A stretch of 64,000 nucleotides of DNA from Lachnospiraceae bacterium MD308 (GTDB taxonomy: Bacteria; Bacillota; Clostridia; Lachnospirales; Lachnospiraceae), in the NCBI GenBank assembly GCA_010206225.2, contig VIQU02000017.1:66769-130768 (forward strand), written 5' to 3'. Positions 28,383-35,586 of this stretch are shown in pieces. A model generated the notes under the pieces. That model was not told the origin of the DNA. It saw nothing but the letters and a program-made list of their open reading frames with translations, and did no database searches. Numbering within the stretch: the first letter of the stretch is position 1; every line of letters begins with the position of its first letter. Both the position numbers and the translations under genes were made by a program.

Positions 28383-29000
28383 TCAGTATAAACCTCTGTA
28401 AAAATTCAAATACATATGAAGATTAATACTGACATATCTCCAGAGCCTCTTAATAAATCCGGTATTGTCCGGCTCATCCGCCACGCACATGACATAATCC
28501 AATCCAAACTTCTTCGCGTAGTGGTTTGCCTTGCGAAGATGCCATCCATTTGTAACAACCGCACAGTTATGAAGCCCCTCTGCTTCCATAAGATCCTTGG
28601 ATTTCATCATATTGTGGTAGGTACTCACCGATTCCGTCTCTGTGACAATCAACTCCTCGGGCACTCCCAGCTTCACAGCATAATCCTTCATGATCTCTGA
28701 TTCGATATGCGGATTCTTCACATGCCCGCCGGTAAAAAACAGCTTTTCCACTTTTCCATCATGCCACAGCTGCACCGCCTTCTCCACACGCGTCCTCATC
28801 ACTGCAGAAGGACTTCCGTTCAGATTCGCAGGGCAGCCGCAGACAAGCGCGCAGTCATACTTCTGTCTTTTCCATCTTTTTGCGGGACGCTCAAACACCT
28901 TTCGGAAGACAAATACATGTAACACGGCGTTTCCTAACAAACCTCCTAAGACCATTCCGCGAAAAAATACTTCGTCCCTCTTATATCTTCTTTTCCTCAT
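28383..29000 (-). CDS. YdcF/DUF218 family protein
   Basis: This 205-residue protein starts with a basic segment and a hydrophobic helix at about 14-32 (GMVLGGLLGNAVLHVFVF). A DUF218 domain follows, with CALVCGCPANLNG, LFFTGGHVKNP, ESVSTYHNMM and NGWHLRKANHYAK. Some DUF218 members bind SAM or act in envelope physiology (SanA, ElyC), but the function is not settled. GGGAGG is placed for ATG 29000. It may follow the cohesin-domain gene on the same strand, but a terminator separates them. Confidence 0.8.
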   Translation of the reverse strand: MRKRRYKRDEVFFRGMVLGGLLGNAVLHVFVFRKVFERPAKRWKRQKYDCALVCGCPANLNGSPSAVMRTRVEKAVQLWHDGKVEKLFFTGGHVKNPHIESEIMKDYAVKLGVPEELIVTETESVSTYHNMMKSKDLMEAEGLHNCAVVTNGWHLRKANHYAKKFGLDYVMCVADEPDNTGFIKRLWRYVSINLHMYLNFYRGLY

Positions 29001-29043
29001 ATGCATCCTCCCTGCAGTTTATCAAACGTAATGATGTATACAA

Positions 29044-29068
29044 CAAACCCCTGCATCCACTGCAGGGG
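29044..29068 (-). terminator. Terminator of the LCP-cohesin operon
   Basis: CCCCTGCA (29048-29055) pairs perfectly with TGCAGGGG (29061-29068) around a 5-base loop. On the minus strand the stem is followed by TTTGTTG. It lies just past the cohesin-gene stop codon. Confidence 0.85.
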
Positions 29069-29081
29069 CCTGCACTCTGAT

Positions 29082-30764
29082 TTAATCAAGATCAATAAAA
29101 TCAACCTTAAAAGTATCGTCAGGATCCGGTTTTCTATTCTTCTTCGGGCCATCGCCGCTTAGGAGATCGTCCAAATCATCAATGGTCAGTTCCTCTGTAC
29201 GGCTCTGTCCTCCATAGACGACAAACTCATCAGAATCCACATTGTCCAGCAGATCGCCGTCTTCAAGACGCATCTCTTCCGTAGCAAAATCATCTTCCGC
29301 ATATTCTATCTGAGCCGTCTGGAAATCTTCTTCCATACCCATATCTTCTGTAAAGCTCATATCCTCCGTAAAGCCCATATCCGATGTAAAGCCCATGTCT
29401 GACGTAAAACTCAGATTTTCCGTAAAATCCATATCCGACGTAAGGCCTATATCTTCCGTAAAGCTCATATCTTCCGTAGCAAAATCATCTTCATCAAAAT
29501 CTTTCTTTTTCCTGCCACGTCCCGGCTTTTCCTGCTTCTTCTCTTTCCCTTTCTTTTTCTCCTTCGCAGGTTCCGGCTCCTCATCGTTGAGTCCGTATTC
29601 CTCGTAAAGCTCATCCAGCTCCGCATTGCGGTTAAAGAGCTTTATTACTAACGTAACAATCAAAATAACGATTATAATCAATCCCAATCCGCCAAACAGG
29701 ACGATTTTCTGAATATTTTTCTCTATAAAATTTTCAACCTTACCAAGCAGTCCAGAGGTTTTTTCTTTTTCATCCGCACTGCCTTCCGGCACGAATCTCT
29801 GATAAGTATTTTCTTCTGCATCGTACCGGTAAAAATCGTTCTCTCCGTTGCTGTTCATGGCATAAAGCACATAATATCCTTCCTCGCCGGACTTCTGCCA
29901 TACAGGAAATGTCTTTTCTTCCAATGTAAGCTCTGCTTCCTTGTATTCAGACGGAAGGCTCACTGCCGATGTGTCACTCAAAAGAATAATGGAAGTCTTA
30001 TCGGAAATCACCAGTTCCTCATAAGGAGAAAACGTCGCGTTCTCTTCATTATATAAATAAAAGCTTCCGGCATCGCCGTTGAGCAGATACCCCAGTGTCA
30101 CTCCGTTGTTAGCATTGGCAACCATCTGGCGTTCCTGACCATCCAGCGAAACGGTCGTACGCTCATAACCTGCCGGAATATCCCCCTCTGGAAATTTGTC
30201 GGTCAATATATAAGCCACTCCGCCAACTTCAACTTGTATATCATCAGCAGAAGCAGACGATGATCCTTTCTCCCCGTCTTCCTCTTTCTCTTTGATTTTC
30301 GAAGGATCGCCTTCGGCAATCTTTATTGTAGAATTTCCTTCCTCAAGCGAAAGCTCATTGCCTTCACCTGAAGTAATCGTTGCGCCCGCCACTGTAATCT
30401 GTGTGCTTCCTTCTTTCAGAGCCTGAAATTTCAGCATAAAAATCTGCTCTGCAGAACCACCGTTACTTGTACAGGTCACGCTGCCGTCCTCGTCTGATTC
30501 AGCGCCGTCCCCAGAATCAAAACTCAACGATTCACTGTCATAACTTAATTGTACCTCTACGTCTCCCAGAGAGCCTCCTGTGGAACGTACCGCACATTTC
30601 ACTTCCACAATGTCCCCGACCTTAGTCTCCGGATCTGAAAATGATATCTTCCCGTCCGCTGCATTTACGACCATGGAAAAACACGGCACTGCCAAACAAA
30701 GCGCCAACAATACACCACTGATTCTCTTTGCTAATCTCATGCTCTTACCTTCTTTTTTATTCAT
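29082..30764 (-). CDS. Secreted cohesin-domain membrane protein with tandem hexapeptide repeats
   Basis: This 560-residue protein has a signal peptide (RLAKRISGVLLALCLAVPCFS, split here as about residues 10-30) and a cohesin-like beta-sandwich at about 38-145 (VGDIVEVKCAVRS, VEVQLSYDSESLSF, GSTQITVAGATITSG). Two further external segments follow, then a transmembrane helix near residue 345 (IVLFGGLGLIIIVILIVTLV). The cytoplasmic tail is basic and then very acidic, and holds eight hexapeptides of the form M-x-F-T-x-D. The longest frame reaches into the upstream LCP gene; GGAGG supports ATG 30764. It starts two bases past that gene's stop codon. Ligand and role are unknown. Confidence 0.8.
   Translation of the reverse strand: MNKKEGKSMRLAKRISGVLLALCLAVPCFSMVVNAADGKISFSDPETKVGDIVEVKCAVRSTGGSLGDVEVQLSYDSESLSFDSGDGAESDEDGSVTCTSNGGSAEQIFMLKFQALKEGSTQITVAGATITSGEGNELSLEEGNSTIKIAEGDPSKIKEKEEDGEKGSSSASADDIQVEVGGVAYILTDKFPEGDIPAGYERTTVSLDGQERQMVANANNGVTLGYLLNGDAGSFYLYNEENATFSPYEELVISDKTSIILLSDTSAVSLPSEYKEAELTLEEKTFPVWQKSGEEGYYVLYAMNSNGENDFYRYDAEENTYQRFVPEGSADEKEKTSGLLGKVENFIEKNIQKIVLFGGLGLIIIVILIVTLVIKLFNRNAELDELYEEYGLNDEEPEPAKEKKKGKEKKQEKPGRGRKKKDFDEDDFATEDMSFTEDIGLTSDMDFTENLSFTSDMGFTSDMGFTEDMSFTEDMGMEEDFQTAQIEYAEDDFATEEMRLEDGDLLDNVDSDEFVVYGGQSRTEELTIDDLDDLLSGDGPKKNRKPDPDDTFKVDFIDLD
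29325..29468 (-). repeat. Eight 18-bp tandem repeats in the cohesin-protein tail
   Basis: Eight successive 18-base units encode MSFTED, IGLTSD, MDFTEN, LSFTSD, MGFTSD, MGFTED, MSFTED and MGMEED. The DNA copies have diverged at third positions, so the repeat is not recent at every unit. Confidence 0.9.
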
Positions 30765-30768
30765 TTTC

Positions 30769-31983
30769 TCACTCCTCCAAGAACTCTGTCTCTCCAGTGT
30801 CTTCATAGGAACTTTCCGTATCGCCGCCATCCTCTGAAGCGTCCGTATCCTCATAAGAAAGCTCGCCGCTGCCGTCTCCTTCTTCATCCTCTTGCGATTC
30901 AGCATCAAGCTCTGCCGGCCTTACTACACCGGTCTCATTCTCAAGCTCCGCTGAGATCGTCTGCACGGTTTCCGATACTTCCTCCGGCACCTGATTCGGA
31001 TACAGGAACTCATGAAGCTCCCGCACATTCTCTGCAAGCCCTTGTGCCACAACCACATCTCCGGCCTCAGGATATGTAATCCCGTCCGATTTTTCAAAAG
31101 GAAAACCTTCGCTTTCACCAAAAGTATAATCCATAAGCGCCGATGCCAGCCCGATAATTTTTTTCAGACTGAAGCTTGTAGATACCTGAGGAAATACTGT
31201 GTCAATAATATCATTAATTGTCGCCAGATCCGTTGTCTTGATTTTTTTAAACAGCTTTTTGATCACTGTACGCTGACGTTCCGTACGCTTATAATCTCCG
31301 CCCTCTAATTTGCGCAGTCTCGAATAAGTAACTGCCTGCGGACCGTCCAGCTTATACGTACCTCCGCCTTCCAGCTCTTTCGCTTTCTTGCCCGCTGCCT
31401 TCGCCGTCTCCCCGATATATTTATTCATCATCTTGGCTTCTGCATCCGTTACCGTAATCTCAATCCCGCCCAGCAGATCAACGACATCTGCCATCGCTTT
31501 AAAATCCACCGTAGCATAATCTTCAATGTCAAGATCAAGGTTCTTGTTCAGCATATTGACTGCTTCCTCAGGTCCGCCCACAAAATATGCATTATTCGCT
31601 TTTCTGTACGTATCATTCATCTGTTTGAGAAGTGTATCCCGATATATGGAGGCCATCCGGATATCTTTACTCTCATTATCAATTGACACAACAATAATCG
31701 TATCGGCATGAGTCCCTTCCTCTAACTGCCCTTCTCTGGAATCACCGCCAAAAAGGGCGATCGTTGTATAGCCTTCCAGATCTATCCCTTCATTTACCTC
31801 GATATTGTCCATGCCGACGAATTGAAATTTGTCATATTTCGCCATGACATACGCCGTTCCCATCAGCAGCATCAATATAATCGTCTCAAAGAAGAGGATC
31901 ACCGCCCTTAACCTCTTTTTCCGTCTTCGCCTTTTTCTGGCCCTCGCGGCTCTGACCGCCGCCAATTCTCTTCTTCTCGCCAT
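30769..31983 (-). CDS. LytR-Cps2A-Psr (LCP) family glycopolymer ligase
   Basis: LCP enzymes move wall teichoic acid or capsule chains from the lipid carrier to peptidoglycan. The 404-residue protein has a very basic N-terminus, a transmembrane helix at about 28-48 (VILFFETIILMLLMGTAYVM), and the LCP domain with ALFGGDSREGQLEEGTHADT, RMASIYRDTLL, DLLGGIEITVTDAEAK and YSRLRKLEGGDYKRTERQR. The arginines that bind pyrophosphate are present. The C-terminal 70 residues are an acidic Glu/Asp/Ser tail. It is co-transcribed with the cohesin-domain gene. Confidence 0.92.
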   Translation of the reverse strand: MARRRELAAVRAARARKRRRRKKRLRAVILFFETIILMLLMGTAYVMAKYDKFQFVGMDNIEVNEGIDLEGYTTIALFGGDSREGQLEEGTHADTIIVVSIDNESKDIRMASIYRDTLLKQMNDTYRKANNAYFVGGPEEAVNMLNKNLDLDIEDYATVDFKAMADVVDLLGGIEITVTDAEAKMMNKYIGETAKAAGKKAKELEGGGTYKLDGPQAVTYSRLRKLEGGDYKRTERQRTVIKKLFKKIKTTDLATINDIIDTVFPQVSTSFSLKKIIGLASALMDYTFGESEGFPFEKSDGITYPEAGDVVVAQGLAENVRELHEFLYPNQVPEEVSETVQTISAELENETGVVRPAELDAESQEDEEGDGSGELSYEDTDASEDGGDTESSYEDTGETEFLEE

Positions 31984-32036
31984 ACTTAGCCTTTCTTTTG
32001 TATAGTCTTATTCCAGTCTTTACCTAATACTACACT

Positions 32037-32065
32037 ATACTACTATATTCTCGCGGAAAGTTCAA
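32037..32065 (-). promoter_or_regulatory. Promoter of the LCP-cohesin operon
   Basis: On the minus strand TTGAAC (32060-32065) and TAGTAT (32037-32042) are 17 bases apart. The -35 box lies just past the glmS stop codon, and I see no terminator between the two genes. Confidence 0.65.
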
Positions 32066-32068
32066 CAC

Positions 32069-33895
32069 TTATTCAACAGTAACTGATTTTGCCAGATTCC
32101 GCGGTTTATCGACATCGCATCCTCTTCCCACTGCAATATAATAGCCAAAAAGCTGAAGCGGTATGATAGCCAGTGAATTTGTAAAATATTTGTTCGTCTC
32201 CGGAATATAGATCACATAATCTGCTGCCCGTTCCACTTCTGTATTGCCCTCATTCGTAACAGCCAGCACGAAAGCTCCTCTCGTACTTACCTCAACCATA
32301 TTGCTGAGCGTCTTTTTATACAGATCTTTCTGCGTGAGAACCGCCGCAACCAGCGTCCCTTCTTCTATGAGCGAAATGGTTCCATGTTTTAATTCACCTG
32401 CGGCATATGCCTCCGAATGTATATAGGAAATCTCCTTAAGTTTCAAAGAACCCTCCAGCGAAATCGCATAATCCACGCCGCGGCCAATGAAAAACACATC
32501 TTTCGCCGCCAGATAACGATTTGCAAAACGCTGAATCTTCCCTTTATTATTAAGAAGCATCTCAATCTGAGACGGCAGCGCGCAAAGATCCGAAAGCATC
32601 TCCTGCAAAAGTTCTTCTTCCATCTGCCCGCGGGCGCATGCGAACTTCATAGCCAAAAGGTAGAGCGCGATCAACTGAGCAGAATATGCCTTTGTAGTGG
32701 CAACCGCAATCTCCGGCCCCGCCCACGTATACATCACATTGTCAGCCTCTCTTGCGATGGAACTGCCCACAACATTCACGATGCCAAGCACTCTTGCGCC
32801 ACGCTTCTTCGATTCCCGAAGTGCCGCCAGCGAATCTGCCGTCTCACCTGACTGACTGATAACTACAACAAGAGTTTTATCATTCAGAATCGGTCTGCGG
32901 TAACGAAATTCGGAAGCCAGATCCACCTCTACGGGAATTCTTGCAAGGTCTTCAAAAATATATTTGCTTGTAATACCGGTATGATACGCAGAACCGCATG
33001 CCACGATCATAATTCTGTCAATCTCCTGTATCTCTTTATCAGACATGCCAAGCTCCTCAATCACGATCTGTCCGTCCTTAATCCTCGGTGAAAATGTATC
33101 GGTAACCGCCTTCGGCTGTTCATTCATCTCCTTTAACATAAAATGCTCATATCCGCCCTTCTCGGCTGCATTCACATCCCACTCAATACGCACCGGCTGC
33201 TTTTCAATCGGCTCCTCATCTACGCTGAAGAATTCCATGGAATCCTCTTTCAACCGTACGATCTCTTCATTCTCAATAAAATATACATCCCGCGTATACT
33301 TAAGAACTGCCGGAACGTCCGAAGCAATGATGCTTCCCCCCGCCGTGTGCCCTACGATCAGAGGACTGTCCTTCCTGACCGCATAAAGTTCATCCGGATG
33401 ATCTTTAAAAATAATTCCGAGGGCATAGGACCCTTCCATCCGGTGCATGATCTTTGTCACGGCACGAAGGGGATTCCCATCATAATAGTAATCCAGAAGA
33501 TGCGCAATAACTTCCGTATCTGTCTCAGAAACAAACGTATATCCTTTTTTCTCAAGCCTTTTTTTAAGCTTCAGATAATTTTCAATAATACCGTTATGTA
33601 CGACCACGATACTCTGATTCTGATTAAAATGCGGATGCGCGTTCGTATCAGAGGGCGAGCCATGAGTCGCCCACCTCGTATGTCCGATCCCCATCGTTCC
33701 CGGCAAAGTCGCCCCGTCATGAGTCAGCTCACTTAACACCTTAAGGCGTCCTTTCGCTTTTTCCATCCCTATCTCTTTTCCATTATAAACTGCAATTCCT
33801 GCTGAGTCATAGCCTCTGTACTCCAGTTTAGATAATCCGTCTAAAAGAATCGGCGCCGCCTGCTGATTTCCAATATATCCTACGATTCCGCACAT
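32069..33895 (-). CDS. glmS: Glutamine-fructose-6-phosphate aminotransferase (isomerizing)
   Basis: GlmS makes glucosamine 6-phosphate, the entry point to peptidoglycan and amino-sugar polymers. The 608-residue protein starts MCGIVGYIGN, so Cys2 becomes the N-terminal nucleophile. The glutaminase has GHTRWATHG and HNGIIENY. Two SIS domains follow with ACGSAYHTG and ISQSGETADS, and the end is KPRNLAKSVTVE. GGAGGTTTATAAT decides ATG 33895 over the ATG five codons earlier. It lies between two LCP genes. Confidence 0.98.
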   Translation of the reverse strand: MCGIVGYIGNQQAAPILLDGLSKLEYRGYDSAGIAVYNGKEIGMEKAKGRLKVLSELTHDGATLPGTMGIGHTRWATHGSPSDTNAHPHFNQNQSIVVVHNGIIENYLKLKKRLEKKGYTFVSETDTEVIAHLLDYYYDGNPLRAVTKIMHRMEGSYALGIIFKDHPDELYAVRKDSPLIVGHTAGGSIIASDVPAVLKYTRDVYFIENEEIVRLKEDSMEFFSVDEEPIEKQPVRIEWDVNAAEKGGYEHFMLKEMNEQPKAVTDTFSPRIKDGQIVIEELGMSDKEIQEIDRIMIVACGSAYHTGITSKYIFEDLARIPVEVDLASEFRYRRPILNDKTLVVVISQSGETADSLAALRESKKRGARVLGIVNVVGSSIAREADNVMYTWAGPEIAVATTKAYSAQLIALYLLAMKFACARGQMEEELLQEMLSDLCALPSQIEMLLNNKGKIQRFANRYLAAKDVFFIGRGVDYAISLEGSLKLKEISYIHSEAYAAGELKHGTISLIEEGTLVAAVLTQKDLYKKTLSNMVEVSTRGAFVLAVTNEGNTEVERAADYVIYIPETNKYFTNSLAIIPLQLFGYYIAVGRGCDVDKPRNLAKSVTVE

Positions 33896-33956
33896 ATTAT
33901 AAACCTCCATAGCTTTCTATTTAAAAAGTAATTGTCTGTTTGCACTTTTAGACTAC

Positions 33957-33985
33957 ATTTTAGCAAATATCGTCTGAAATGTAAA
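33957..33985 (-). promoter_or_regulatory. Promoter of glmS
   Basis: On the minus strand TTTACA (33980-33985) and TAAAAT (33957-33962) are 17 bases apart. Only about 60 bases separate it from the start codon, too few for a glmS ribozyme. Confidence 0.75.
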
Positions 33986-33990
33986 CAACA

Positions 33991-34038
33991 AAAGAAAAAG
34001 GCGGTATGCATCCGTATCCGCTTTTGCATACCACCTTT
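33991..34038 (-). terminator. Terminator of the lysozyme-LCP operon
   Basis: AAAGG-GGTATGCA (about 33997-34010) pairs with TGCATACC-CCTTT (34025-34038), with one internal mismatch. The minus-strand reading ends in CCTTTTTCTTTTG. Confidence 0.85.
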
Positions 34039-34091
34039 CGATTTTTGAGTTTTTTGAAACACTTTCCTCTTACTATCAGGCAGAGATTGCT

Positions 34092-35561
34092 TTACTCTGA
34101 AGGAGTGTCCGGTTCCACTGGTTTGGGTTCTGGCTCCGTCGGTTTCGGATCTGGTTTGGGTTCTGGCTTCGGTTCCGGCTTTGGTTCCGGTTTACTATCA
34201 CCTGTATTTCCGCCGGAACTGTCTGTGCCTGCATTTCCGCCGGAGCTGTCTGTGCCTGCATTTCCGCCGGAATTGTTTCCGCCTGTACTTGTACTTGGTT
34301 TCTTATTGCTACTGTTATTATCGTTATTGTTGTTATTACTGTTATTATTCTTATTACTGCTATTATCGTTATTGCTGTTATTACCCGTCGTCGTAGTCTT
34401 CTTCGGCTTCACATACTCAGTCTGCCGCTCCTGCTCCCGATCCTCTTTTGTAGGAGTATACGTCTGCTGTTTCAGCGTAGAATCATCGGTTGCAGTTCTC
34501 TGTCCCACGCGGCTTACAATTGCACTGTTCAGATTTGCCACCGTAGTAGACACATTATAATCCTTCCTGTCAAACAAAAATTCATGCAGCTTCACTACGT
34601 TTGTATCCAGCGTGACCGGAATAACAATACTTCCAAGACCAGAAATCGTATCCGTCGTCTTATCAAACGGAAATCCTGAATTCTCCGTCAGCTTGTATTC
34701 CGTAAAGCTCTTGGCATAATATATGATATCTTTTACCGAGAAACTTGTCTTAATCGTTGGGAACACCTTATCTATTATTTTGTTAATCGTCGAAAGATCA
34801 GCCTTCTGCGCCTGCTCCACAATCTTTTCAATTACAAGCCGCTGACGTTCCGTCCGTGTAAAGTCACCGCCCGCCGTAGAACGGATACGCGCGTACGTAG
34901 TCGCCTGCACGCCATCCAGTTTCTGAGGTCCGGCTTTTTTTACCTCATGTGCCTTTTTCTTTGCTGCCTTCGCCGTCTCTTTTACGAATTTATTAAGATA
35001 TTTAATCTCAACCTCCTGAACATCAATCTCGACACCGCCAAGCAAATCAATCGCATTAGCAATGGCACTCCAATCGACCGTCACATATTCTTGAATATCC
35101 AGATCCAGATTCTTATTCAGCATGTTGATCGCCTGTGTCGGGCCTCCAAACGCATATGCTGCATTACATTTTTGAAGCTGTCCGTCTTCAATATCCAAAA
35201 GGGTATCTCTGTATACAGAAACCATACGTACTTCTTTTGTCTCTTTATTGAGACTGGCTACAATAATACAATCCGTACGTGTACCCTTGTCAAGCTGACC
35301 GGAACGAGAGTCTGTACCAAACAGAGCCACATTCAGATATCCTGTTCCCAGATCCTGTTCTTCCACCTCTTTATTGATACTGATCGCATCATCCGGTATT
35401 TCCTGCGTATCTAATTTGCCCAGCTTCGATGCGGCGTATACAACCCCGGAAGCAGCAATTGCAAGGAATGTACCGCCCAGACATACTCCGATCTTCTTTC
35501 CTACACTCAGCCGTGTAAACCAGTTGCCCGATTTTCTCCTGCGCCTTCTTCGCTTCGCCAT
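34092..35561 (-). CDS. LytR-Cps2A-Psr (LCP) family glycopolymer ligase with Asn-rich and PEPK tail
   Basis: This second LCP protein (489 residues) has a basic N-terminus, a transmembrane helix at about 24-44 (KIGVCLGGTFLAIAASGVVYA), and an LCP domain with ALFGTDSRSGQLDKGTRTD, RMVSVYRDTLLD, DLLGGVEIDVQEVEIK and YARIRSTAGGDFTRTERQR. From about residue 390 the tail is low complexity: an Asn/Ser run, GGNAGTDSS repeats, then PEPK repeats. Such tails often span the wall. GAGGTACG precedes ATG 35561. It follows the lysozyme gene by 25 bases. It shares about the same domain layout as the LCP gene at 30769-31983, but with a different tail. Confidence 0.92.
   Translation of the reverse strand: MAKRRRRRRKSGNWFTRLSVGKKIGVCLGGTFLAIAASGVVYAASKLGKLDTQEIPDDAISINKEVEEQDLGTGYLNVALFGTDSRSGQLDKGTRTDCIIVASLNKETKEVRMVSVYRDTLLDIEDGQLQKCNAAYAFGGPTQAINMLNKNLDLDIQEYVTVDWSAIANAIDLLGGVEIDVQEVEIKYLNKFVKETAKAAKKKAHEVKKAGPQKLDGVQATTYARIRSTAGGDFTRTERQRLVIEKIVEQAQKADLSTINKIIDKVFPTIKTSFSVKDIIYYAKSFTEYKLTENSGFPFDKTTDTISGLGSIVIPVTLDTNVVKLHEFLFDRKDYNVSTTVANLNSAIVSRVGQRTATDDSTLKQQTYTPTKEDREQERQTEYVKPKKTTTTGNNSNNDNSSNKNNNSNNNNNDNNSSNKKPSTSTGGNNSGGNAGTDSSGGNAGTDSSGGNTGDSKPEPKPEPKPEPKPDPKPTEPEPKPVEPDTPSE
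34207..34260 (-). repeat. Two 27-bp direct repeats in the LCP tail
   Basis: Two copies (34207-34233 and 34234-34260) differ at one base and encode the nonapeptide AGTDSSGGN. A partial third copy starts at 34261. Confidence 0.9.
34300..34385 (-). repeat. Asparagine-codon microsatellite in the LCP tail
   Basis: About 28 successive codons are almost all AAT, AAC or AGC/AGT on the minus strand and encode a run of Asn broken by Ser, Asp and Lys. Because the unit is three bases, length changes would keep the frame. Confidence 0.85.
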
Positions 35562-35586
35562 ATCGTAATCGTACCTCTTTTCCCGT

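Noticed and set aside
29325-29468. CRISPR-like repeat array
   Set aside because: The 18-base units are adjacent without spacers and encode a periodic peptide.
33896-34091. Possible glmS ribozyme upstream of glmS
   Set aside because: The space holds a promoter and the terminator of the neighbouring LCP gene; no ribozyme core sequence is visible.
34006-34560. Plus-strand frame rich in Leu and Gly opposite the LCP tail
   Set aside because: It is the complement of the Asn/Pro-rich repeats and has no ribosome-binding site; the minus-strand gene is clearly real.
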